40,912 bases of DNA, taken from assembly GCA_902778855.1 (NCBI GenBank), contig CACYZM010000011.1, positions 1 to 40,912 of the forward strand, written 5' to 3'. Source of the DNA: an uncultured Bacteroidia bacterium. GTDB lineage: Bacteria; Bacteroidota; Bacteroidia; Bacteroidales; UBA932. The notes below the pieces were generated by a model. The model made no database searches and was not told the origin of the DNA. It saw only the letters and a program-made list of their open reading frames with translations. A program made the translations under genes and the position numbers. Positions 34,499 to 40,912 of the stretch are shown one piece after another (the first letter of the stretch is position 1; each line of letters begins with the position of its first letter).

Positions 34499-35104
34499 TT
34501 ATTTCTCCTGCAGATCTTTCTGGATGGAGCGCTGGACCCAGACGATGCAGCCCAGGATGATCAGCGCCATCGGCGGAAGGATCACGAGGTTGTTGGGAAC
34601 ATAGCTTGCAGGCAGGACGCGGAGACCGAAGAGGGTACCGCTGCCGAGCAGTTCGCGGAAGAAGGCCACGATGATCAGGATCAGGCCGTAGCCGGCGCCG
34701 TTGGCCAGACCGTCGAGCATCGAGGGGATGGGCTTGTTGCCCAGGGCGAAGGCCTCGATGCGGCCCATCACGATACAGTTCGTAATGATCAGGCCGATGT
34801 AGACCGACAGCTGCTTGTCGACGGCGTAGGCATACGCCTTGAGCACCTGGTCGACGAGGATCACCATCAGGGCGACCACGACCAGCTGCACGATGATGCG
34901 CACGCGGTTGGGGATCGAATTGCGGAGCAGGGAGACCACCAGGCTCGAGAGGCCGCATACGATGATCACCGAAAGGGCCATCACGCAGGCGCCCTTGAGC
35001 TGGACCGTGACGGCCAGCGAAGAGCAGATACCGAGCACGAGCACCGTGATCGGGTTCCCCTTGAAAATGGGATTCAACAAGGTTTTCTTGAGTTCTTCGT
35101 TCAT
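34499..35104 (-). CDS. nqrD: Na+-translocating NADH:quinone reductase subunit D
   Basis: NqrD is a six-helix subunit related to NqrE and shares with it the intramembrane iron-sulfur centre. The 201 residues begin with LLNPIFKGNPITVLVLGICSSLAVT (Cys27) and later have IITNCIVMGRIEAFALG (about residue 112). These are the paired Cys-containing segments of the family. The gene follows nqrC by three bases and lies before nqrE. All expected landmarks are there. Confidence 0.97.
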   Translation of the reverse strand: MNEELKKTLLNPIFKGNPITVLVLGICSSLAVTVQLKGACVMALSVIIVCGLSSLVVSLLRNSIPNRVRIIVQLVVVALMVILVDQVLKAYAYAVDKQLSVYIGLIITNCIVMGRIEAFALGNKPIPSMLDGLANGAGYGLILIIVAFFRELLGSGTLFGLRVLPASYVPNNLVILPPMALIILGCIVWVQRSIQKDLQEK

Positions 35105-35107
35105 GGC

Positions 35108-35986
35108 TTAGCCCTCCTGATGGTTGTGTTGGTGATTGTGGTCGTGGCTGTGATTGTGGTCATGACCGTGATCGTGGTCGTGGTCGTGATCGCAGTCGGC
35201 GCATTCATCGCCGTCGCAGCAGCAGCAATCCTCCTCCACGGCGGCAGCCGCTTTCTTCTGCAGGAACGGGATGTAGGCGGCCAGCCAGGTGTCGAGCGCG
35301 GCGTCGAGGCCGTTGCAGGTCATCGTTGCGCCGGTGATGGCGTCGACCTTCGAACGGTCGTCGGCGGGAGCGCCGCCCTTGATGATGCCGAACGGGTTTT
35401 CGGGATGCTCGAAATCAACGGTCTTTCCCTTGAACTGTTCGCGGAACCAGGCCTCGTCCTTGATCTTGGCACCCAGGCCCGGGGTTTCACCCTCGTGGTC
35501 GAAGTAGGCGCCCACGATTTCGGTGCAGTCGGCGTTGAAGGCGATGTAGCCCCAGACCGGGCCCCAGAGGCCCGCGCCGTAGCACGGAATCACGTTGATC
35601 TCGGCGCCGTCTTTCTCAAAGACATAGACGGGAAGCGCCGGATTGCCCGCGGCGATGTTCTTGTTCTCGAGCTTCAGGTTGTCCTGGAGTTCGATCGAAG
35701 AGACTTCCGTCTCGAGTTCGTCGGTCTTGTTGCCGTCCTTGTCGATCAGGAACGCGGTCTTGATGTTGTCGCTGTACAGGGCCAGGATCTGTTCGTTGCC
35801 GAACTTGGCCAGGTCCTCCTTGCTGGAAAAACCGGCGGCTGTCAGCATCTGGCTGATGGTTTCCGCCTTGATGTTCGCCTGCTGCCTGGGCTTGAGCGCC
35901 ATCGCGGCAAGGGCCAGGATGGCGGCCGCTATCACGACGATGACCGTCGTGTAGACAATGGTGTATACGTTATTGTTGGTATTCAT
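35108..35986 (-). CDS. nqrC: Na+-translocating NADH:quinone reductase subunit C with Cys/His-rich tail
   Basis: NqrC has one N-terminal membrane segment (about 8-30) and a periplasmic domain that carries FMN covalently on a Thr. The 292 residues have the attachment motif TGATMT, with Thr221 as the likely FMN site. The usual family length is about 230-260. The extra C-terminal part starts near residue 248 (AAAAAVEED). It holds Cys254-257, Cys262 and Cys265, then His at every second position from 267 to 289 (12 His). Asp, Asn, Gly, Ser and Gln lie between the His residues. Such a tail looks like a metal-binding sequence and lies in the periplasm. The gene follows nqrB by two bases. The core is normal, so the tail is probably an addition. 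Confidence 0.97.
   Translation of the reverse strand: MNTNNNVYTIVYTTVIVVIAAAILALAAMALKPRQQANIKAETISQMLTAAGFSSKEDLAKFGNEQILALYSDNIKTAFLIDKDGNKTDELETEVSSIELQDNLKLENKNIAAGNPALPVYVFEKDGAEINVIPCYGAGLWGPVWGYIAFNADCTEIVGAYFDHEGETPGLGAKIKDEAWFREQFKGKTVDFEHPENPFGIIKGGAPADDRSKVDAITGATMTCNGLDAALDTWLAAYIPFLQKKAAAAVEEDCCCCDGDECADCDHDHDHDHGHDHNHSHDHNHQHNHQEG
35111..35227 (-). other. Sequence encoding the Cys/His-rich NqrC tail
   Basis: This is a low-complexity stretch inside nqrC. It encodes four adjacent Cys (254-257), Cys262 and Cys265, then 12 His alternating with mostly Asp and Asn, ending QEG. The coding bases are near-repeats of GTGRTC (plus strand), so the length could change by slippage. The part that codes the His region is 35120-35188. 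Cys/His arrays of this kind are common in metal chaperones such as HypB, SlyD and periplasmic Zn/Ni carriers. Confidence 0.9.
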
Positions 35987-35988
35987 CG

Positions 35989-37164
35989 CTAGACGGTTTT
36001 AGCCCGCTTCAGGCGGCGGTTGATATTGGCGCTGACGACATAGTGGTCGATCAGCGGAGCGAACGTGTTCATCAGCAGGATGGCGAGCATCATGCCTTCC
36101 GGATAGCCCGGGTTGAAGAGACGCACGGTGATGCAGAGCGCGCCGATCAGGAAGCCGTAGATCCACTTGCCGCATTCGGTCTGGGCCGAGGTCACGGGGT
36201 CGGTGGCCATGAACACCGTACCGAAGGCGAAGCCGCCCATCAGCAGCTGCTCCCAGCACGGGATGTCGGTCACGCCGAACGAAGTGCCGAGCCAGCCCAC
36301 GAAGAGGGCGCCGAGCACCGAAGAGCACATGATCTTCCAGCTGGCCACGCCGGTGCACAGGAGGATGAAGGCGCCGATCAGGATGGCGATCACGCTCGTT
36401 TCACCCACCGCACCGGGGATGTTGCCCACGAACAGGTCGAGGACGCTGGTACCGGCCTGGGAGAGGCCGTCGAGGGAAGCGTGCGAAAGCGGCGTGGCGC
36501 CGGAGAGCGCGTCGACCACTTCCCCGCCCTTCCAAGGCGTACCGCCTTCGAGGGCCTTGCTCAGGCCGCCGACCCAGACGGAGTCGCCCGACATCTTGCT
36601 CGGATAGGAGAAGAACAGGAAGGCACGGGCCAGGAGCGCCGGGTTCCAGATGTTCATGCCGGTGCCGCCGAAGACTTCCTTGCCGATGATCACGGCGAAG
36701 GCCACGGCCAGCGTGAGCATCCACCAGGGAACGTCGACCGGGACGATGAGGGGGATGATGAAGCCGCTCACCAGGTAGCCTTCGCTCACCTCGTGGCCTT
36801 TCATCTGGGCCGAGGCGAACTCGATGCCGAGGCCTACGATGTAGGAGACCAGGTACAGCGGGATGATTTTCACGAAGCCGTACCAGACTTTCTCCCAGAA
36901 GCCCCAGCCGAGGCCGAAGACGATGCTGTGCTGCTCGCCGAGGTTCCAGATGCCGAAAAGCAGGGCGGGAACCAGCGAAAGCACGACGATGATCAGGATG
37001 CGTTTCAGGTCGACGCAGTCCTTCACGTGCACGCCGCCTTTCTTGGTGACGCGGTTGGGCACGAAGAAGAAGGTCTCGAACGCATCGAACGAGGAGTGGA
37101 GCCAACTCAGTTTTCCGCCTTCGGAAAAGGTCGGCCGGATTTTGTCGAAGAAATTCTTTGCCAT
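35989..37164 (-). CDS. nqrB: Na+-translocating NADH:quinone reductase subunit B
   Basis: NqrB is the large membrane subunit with about ten helices. It binds riboflavin and a covalent FMN and forms part of the Na+ channel. The 391 residues show the FMN motif DALSGATPLSH (Thr224 as attachment site), together with LVSGFIIPLIVPVDVPWW, GKEVFGGTGMNIWNPALLARAFLFFSYP and the late GFAFGTVFMATDPVTSAQTECGKWIYG. A Shine-Dalgarno AAGGAGG lies before the start. It follows nqrA by 12 bases and is spaced two bases from nqrC. No ApbE (the flavin transferase that attaches FMN) is seen in the window. Confidence 0.98.
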   Translation of the reverse strand: MAKNFFDKIRPTFSEGGKLSWLHSSFDAFETFFFVPNRVTKKGGVHVKDCVDLKRILIIVVLSLVPALLFGIWNLGEQHSIVFGLGWGFWEKVWYGFVKIIPLYLVSYIVGLGIEFASAQMKGHEVSEGYLVSGFIIPLIVPVDVPWWMLTLAVAFAVIIGKEVFGGTGMNIWNPALLARAFLFFSYPSKMSGDSVWVGGLSKALEGGTPWKGGEVVDALSGATPLSHASLDGLSQAGTSVLDLFVGNIPGAVGETSVIAILIGAFILLCTGVASWKIMCSSVLGALFVGWLGTSFGVTDIPCWEQLLMGGFAFGTVFMATDPVTSAQTECGKWIYGFLIGALCITVRLFNPGYPEGMMLAILLMNTFAPLIDHYVVSANINRRLKRAKTV

Positions 37165-37176
37165 ACTGGTTCCTCC

Positions 37177-38529
37177 TTACATTTCCTTGATCATCAAATC
37201 GATACCGTCACGGACAATCTGCTGGATGGCGATCTTCGACGGGCAGACGTATTCGCAGAGCGCGACGTCTTCCTCGATGATTTCGTAGATGCCCAGGTTC
37301 TCCATCTTCTCGAGGTCGCCGGCGAGGCAGGCCTTGAAGAGCTGGAGCGGATAGATGTCCATCGGAAGGACCTTGCCGTAGACGTCGTTCATCAGGAACG
37401 GGCGTTCGCCGCCGTTCTCGTTGGTATCCATGTCGTATTTCTTGTGGCAGCGCAGGAAGGCGGGATAGGTCCGGGAGACGGAGAATTTCTTGCTGCGGAT
37501 GGGGTTGGCCCAGCCGAACATCTCGTAGTAGCGGCCTTCCTTGAGGACCGTCACCTGGTTGTGGAAGAAGCCCAGGAAGCCGTCGGGGCCGACCGTTTCA
37601 CCGGTCAGCACGTCGCCGCTGATCACGCGGATTTCACCGTCGTTGCCGAAGAAGCCGGCCAAGTCGGCCATCGCAACGCCGGCGGGGACTTCCGCATAGG
37701 AAGGATTCACGGCGGCGGGACCGGCTACGGCGATGGTACGGTGGGTGTCGTACACGCCCTTGAGGAAGAGGCGGCCGATGACGGCCACCAGCGGGAGATC
37801 CACCGTCCAGACAACCTCGCCCTTGTTGATGGGGCTGATGTGGTTGATCTGCACGCCGACGTTGCCGGCGGGATGGGGACCCTCGAAGGAGTGGAAGATG
37901 ACGCCCGTGAGCTTGTGCAGTTCATCGCCGGCAAACTTCCGGGCGTCCAGCGACAGGTGGACGCCGCCCTTGGTCAGCTTGCCGAGGGCGTCCACGCCCG
38001 CCTGGAGGGCGTCGAAGTCGTTTTGGAGGGTGAACGCATAGTCTGCGCCGAGCGGGGCGGTGTTGAACCCGGAGATGAAGATGGCCTTGGGTTCCGCCTG
38101 GGGATCGGCCACCGTGCCGTACGGGCGCTGCTTGAGGCAGGGCCAGAGGCCGCAGCGGAGGAGCAGGGCGGTCATCGCTTCCTTATCGAGCGAAGCGGCC
38201 TTGGGGACGTCGAACGAAACGGACTCGTTCTTCCCGTCGGCGGCGATGCGGACGGCGAGCAGCTTGCGCTTGTCGCCGCGGACGATCGCGTCGACCGTGC
38301 CGCTGACCGGCGAGCAGAACACCATGTCGGTGCACTTCTTGTCGGCGAAGAGCGGCGTGCCGGCCTTCACGGCGTCACCCTCCTTCACCAGAAGGCGGGG
38401 AACCATACCGCGGAAGTCAGTCGGTTTGACGGCCACCAGACCCGGAGCGACCCGCTTGGTCACTTCGCAAAGAGCCGCGCCTGCGATAGGCAGGTCGAGA
38501 CCCTTTTTCAATCTGATTTGATCTGACAT
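37177..38529 (-). CDS. nqrA: Na+-translocating NADH:quinone reductase subunit A
   Basis: NqrA is the soluble cytoplasmic subunit on the inner face of the complex, linked with quinone binding. The 450 residues begin MSDQIRLKKGLDLPIAGAA. They contain DFRGMVPRLLVKEGDAVKAGTPLFADK, a biotinyl-lipoyl-like domain feature, then ISGFNTAPLGADYAF and VSRTYPAFLRCHKKYDMDTN near the end. The length is typical. It is the first gene of the nqr operon. The TATCTTTG box at 38572-38579 lies 42 bases before its start. Confidence 0.97.
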   Translation of the reverse strand: MSDQIRLKKGLDLPIAGAALCEVTKRVAPGLVAVKPTDFRGMVPRLLVKEGDAVKAGTPLFADKKCTDMVFCSPVSGTVDAIVRGDKRKLLAVRIAADGKNESVSFDVPKAASLDKEAMTALLLRCGLWPCLKQRPYGTVADPQAEPKAIFISGFNTAPLGADYAFTLQNDFDALQAGVDALGKLTKGGVHLSLDARKFAGDELHKLTGVIFHSFEGPHPAGNVGVQINHISPINKGEVVWTVDLPLVAVIGRLFLKGVYDTHRTIAVAGPAAVNPSYAEVPAGVAMADLAGFFGNDGEIRVISGDVLTGETVGPDGFLGFFHNQVTVLKEGRYYEMFGWANPIRSKKFSVSRTYPAFLRCHKKYDMDTNENGGERPFLMNDVYGKVLPMDIYPLQLFKACLAGDLEKMENLGIYEIIEEDVALCEYVCPSKIAIQQIVRDGIDLMIKEM

Positions 38530-38571
38530 GAAATTATTTGATTAGTAGTAAATGTTTTAACTATTATCTTG

Positions 38572-38579
38572 CAAAGATA
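38572..38579 (-). promoter_or_regulatory. Candidate -7 promoter box (TATCTTTG) for the nqr operon
   Basis: On the minus strand the bases read TATCTTTG, an exact TAnnTTTG match. The leader to nqrA would be about 36 bases. No clear -33 TTTG is seen. It would drive all six nqr genes and perhaps the GNAT gene. Confidence 0.6.
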
Positions 38580-38625
38580 CCTATAAAATGTGAGTAAAAA
38601 AAGCATTATTTCATGATTTGGAAGA

Positions 38626-38657
38626 TTTGGAATTCTGCCGCAAAAAGCGTAAGTTTG
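38626..38657 (+). promoter_or_regulatory. Promoter of the rhamnosidase gene
   Basis: TTTG at 38626-38629 and TAAGTTTG at 38650-38657 are 20 bases apart and match the -33 and -7 elements. A second TTTG occurs at 38617-38620. The leader to the ATG at 38702 is about 39 bases. Confidence 0.72.
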
Positions 38658-38701
38658 GATTGCGAACGCGCCCAAAAAACACGAACCTGAACACACGACT
38701 T

Positions 38702-40912
38702 ATGAGAAAACGAATCTGCCTGTTTGCGGCCCTCGCCGCTGTTCTGGCGGCCTGCTCCACCCAGGGTCCCGCCGAAGTTGGAAAGAAAACCGATGCACTC
38801 GATGCCGCAGCCTGGGAGGCATCCGCCTGGATCTCAGCGGCCGACGCCCCGGTGGCGAAGGTCACCGGCTACCTGGCGGCCGACGGCGCCAGCTGGTTCG
38901 TTTCCCCTGTCCGGAACGAGAAGAAAGTGGTCTCGGCCACGTGGATGACCACGGGCCTGGGCGTCTACCAACTGTTCCTCAACGGCGTTCCGGTGGGGAC
39001 TGAAGTCCTCAAGCCCGGCTTCACCCACTACGCCAAGACCCGCCGCTCCTTCACCTACGACATCACCGACGCCTTCCGGAAGAAAGCGGGCGCCGAGAAC
39101 GTGCTCTCCGCGCAGGTGACGCCCGGCTGGTGGGCCGACAAGATCATCACGCCCGGCGGCTACGGCGGCATGCGCGGGCGTAAATGCGCCTTCCGCGCCG
39201 TCCTGGCCCTGACCTACGCCGACGGCACCCAAGCCCTGCTGGGCACCGACACCGAGCACTGGAAAGCCGGCATCGCCGGCCCCGTCAAGCACGCCGGCAT
39301 CTTCGACGGCGAGCGCTACGACGCCCGCGAACTGCCCGGCTATGCCACGCCCGAAAAACTCTCCACCCCGGAACCGAACCACGAATTCAACGGCGAAATC
39401 CTCCCCTCCGAAGGCGCCGAGATCTATCTCCGCCGCGACCTGGCCCTCAAACCGGTCAAGGCCTATGTCTGGGAAGGCGTCACCGGCGCCCGTCCTTCCG
39501 ACGACCCCAAACAGGTCGAATACGGCAAGGTCGCCATTGTCCGGGACTATGCCCCCAGCGAAGTGATCACCGTGAATCCCGGCCAGACGCTGGTGGTCGA
39601 TTTCGGCCAGAACGCCGCCGCCGTTCCCGCCTTTGAATTCCAGGCCGCGGAAGGGACCGTGCTCACCTGCCTGCCCTCCGAGATCCTCAACGACGGCAAC
39701 GGCGCGGAAAGCCGCGGCATGGACGGTCCCGAAGGGAGCACCCATCGCCGCAATCTCCGCGCGACCGCCGACTGCTTCCGCCTCGACTACACCTTCGGCC
39801 CCCAGTCCGGCTTCGTGTCGTACGAACCCCATTGCACCTTCTTCGGCTACCGCTACATCGCGGTGACCGTCACCGCGCCGGTCCAGATCCGCCAGGTCGT
39901 ATCCGTCCCGGTCAGCTCCATTGCGAAGGAACTGGAAACCGGCACCCTGACGACCGGAAACGAGCTGGTCAATCAGCTCATTTCCAATACGCTTTGGGGC
40001 CAGCGCTCGAACTACCTTTCCATCCCGACCGACTGCCCGCAGCGCGACGAGCGCCTGGGCTGGACTGCCGACACGCAGGTCTTCACGGAGACCGGCTCCT
40101 TCTTCGCCAACACCGACCGCTTCTTCCACAAATGGATGCGCGACATGCGCGACTCGCAAGGCGAAGCCGGCGGATTCCCCGGCGTGGCGCCCACCGCCCA
40201 GTACGGCAACGAGACCATGCGCCTGGGCTGGGCGGACGCCGGCATCATCGTGCCCTGGACCGTCTGGAAACAGTTCGGCGACACCGGGATCATCGACGAA
40301 AACTGGGAAGCGATGAACCGCTTCCTGAACCACATCGCCGAAACCCGGTACAACCACGAGGCGCTGGTCGCCGAGAACGGCAACTACCAGTGGGCCGACT
40401 GGCTCAGCTACGAGCCGCTGGAGAGCTGCAGCGGGCGCTTCAACCTCGATCCGGCCACCCGCAAGGTTTCGACCCAGTACTGGAACTACCTGGGCGCCTC
40501 CTACTGGGCCATCGACGCCGCGATGATGCGCGACATGGCCGCGGCCACCGGCCGCGACGCCGCCCCGTACGCGGCGATGGCAGAAGAGGCCAAGGCTTTC
40601 CTCAAGAAAGAATTCCTCCGCCCGGACGGCTCGTTCCGCCTGCCCATCCTCAACGAGATGCAGACGCCCGCCCTCTTCGCCCTGAAGAACGGGCTGGTGG
40701 AAGGCCCTGCTTGGGAGGCCATGACCGCCCGCCTGCGGCAGAACTTCGCCGACCACGACGGCTGCCTCCAGACCGGCTTCCTGGGCACTTCCATCCTGAT
40801 GCAAACCCTCACGGAGAACGGCATGGCCGACGTGGCCTGGGACCTGCTCTTCCAGCGGAAGAACCCCAGCTGGCTGTACTCGGTGGACAACGGCGCCACC
40901 ACCATCTGGGAG
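38702..40912 (+). CDS. Alpha-L-rhamnosidase (GH78-like) lipoprotein, 3' end outside window
   Basis: The frame runs open for 737 codons from the ATG at 38702 to the window edge with no stop. It starts with a lipobox ending at Cys18 (VLAAC), so the enzyme is probably tethered to a membrane. The N-terminal beta domains include WMTTGLGVYQLFLNGVPVG, KPGFTHYAKTRRSFTYDITD and NPGQTLVVDFGQN. The family motif DCPQRDERLGWTAD, which carries acidic catalytic or binding residues, is at 444-457. The (alpha/alpha) barrel follows, and GATTIWE, a conserved region with a Glu, forms the last codons seen. It would release terminal alpha-L-rhamnose from plant or bacterial glycans. The normal family is about 900 residues, so about 150-250 residues lie beyond the window. 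Confidence 0.93.
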   Translation, partial: MRKRICLFAALAAVLAACSTQGPAEVGKKTDALDAAAWEASAWISAADAPVAKVTGYLAADGASWFVSPVRNEKKVVSATWMTTGLGVYQLFLNGVPVGTEVLKPGFTHYAKTRRSFTYDITDAFRKKAGAENVLSAQVTPGWWADKIITPGGYGGMRGRKCAFRAVLALTYADGTQALLGTDTEHWKAGIAGPVKHAGIFDGERYDARELPGYATPEKLSTPEPNHEFNGEILPSEGAEIYLRRDLALKPVKAYVWEGVTGARPSDDPKQVEYGKVAIVRDYAPSEVITVNPGQTLVVDFGQNAAAVPAFEFQAAEGTVLTCLPSEILNDGNGAESRGMDGPEGSTHRRNLRATADCFRLDYTFGPQSGFVSYEPHCTFFGYRYIAVTVTAPVQIRQVVSVPVSSIAKELETGTLTTGNELVNQLISNTLWGQRSNYLSIPTDCPQRDERLGWTADTQVFTETGSFFANTDRFFHKWMRDMRDSQGEAGGFPGVAPTAQYGNETMRLGWADAGIIVPWTVWKQFGDTGIIDENWEAMNRFLNHIAETRYNHEALVAENGNYQWADWLSYEPLESCSGRFNLDPATRKVSTQYWNYLGASYWAIDAAMMRDMAAATGRDAAPYAAMAEEAKAFLKKEFLRPDGSFRLPILNEMQTPALFALKNGLVEGPAWEAMTARLRQNFADHDGCLQTGFLGTSILMQTLTENGMADVAWDLLFQRKNPSWLYSVDNGATTIWE

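Noticed and set aside
35108-35230. His-rich tail of NqrC as a frameshift product
   Set aside because: The frame continues unbroken from the FMN domain, and the alternate His pattern with acidic residues is ordered, so it reads as a true protein tail.

Overview
The window is a GC-rich, gene-dense stretch of a Bacteroidota chromosome, most likely order Bacteroidales and possibly a Rikenellaceae-like or related uncultured gut lineage. The order is supported by a SusC/SusD pair, a type IX secretion (T9SS) sorting domain, Bacteroidota-type -7 promoter boxes (TAnnTTTG), an Rpb6-like omega subunit, a KorA with fused gamma and alpha parts, and a complete nqrABCDEF operon. The family-level guess is only an impression. 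I see no rRNA, CRISPR array, phage or insertion sequence. One tRNA (Phe, GAA) is present.

Layout. (1) Positions 1-4222 (+): the 3' part of a SusC gene with an internal deletion and frameshift, then SusD, then a Calx-beta surface lipoprotein, closed by a strong terminator. (2) 4323-8497 (+): a tightly packed three-gene secreted module. It encodes a small exported protein, a subtilisin-like protease with both a lipoprotein signal and a T9SS type A C-terminal domain, and a PorV/PorQ-like outer-membrane barrel coupled to it by an ATGA overlap. A 22-bp perfect inverted repeat and a bidirectional terminator follow. (3) 18199-8659 (-): a co-directional run of nadK, uppS, bamA, two ompH/skp genes, korA, korB and gdhA. 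It joins envelope assembly to the 2-oxoglutarate/glutamate node and ends at the shared terminator. (4) 18232-21323 (+): pdxJ, a third OmpH-like protein and a LysM/periplasmic-binding-fold protein. nadK and pdxJ diverge from a perfectly palindromic promoter. (5) 25801-21304 (-): trxB, bamD, the omega-like gene, recN and nagB, nearly gap-free. (6) 25831-32575: a Gate-domain membrane protein (-), a GDPD lipoprotein (+), an esterase-like alpha/beta hydrolase and a beta-propeller protein (-), tRNA-Phe (-), priA (+) and a GNAT acetyltransferase (-). (7) 38529-32577 (-): nqrA to nqrF, encoding the Na+-translocating NADH:quinone reductase. NqrC has an unusual Cys- and His-rich tail. (8) 38702-40912 (+): a GH78-type alpha-L-rhamnosidase lipoprotein running off the window.

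How the genes fit together. Polysaccharide capture (SusCD and the surface lipoprotein) and rhamnoside cleavage point to a glycan-degrading life. NagB would feed amino sugars into glycolysis. KorAB and GdhA exchange 2-oxoglutarate with succinyl-CoA and glutamate, with ferredoxin and NAD(P)H as carriers. NQR turns NADH oxidation into a sodium gradient. BamA, BamD, the OmpH/Skp proteins and UppS build the envelope that displays the surface machinery.

The most interesting items are the metal-binding-like tail on NqrC, the protease/barrel T9SS module, and the palindromic nadK/pdxJ promoter. There is no stretch of 300 bases without a gene. The longest intergenic gaps, 8498-8658 and 38530-38701, hold the inverted repeat with a terminator and two divergent promoters, respectively.
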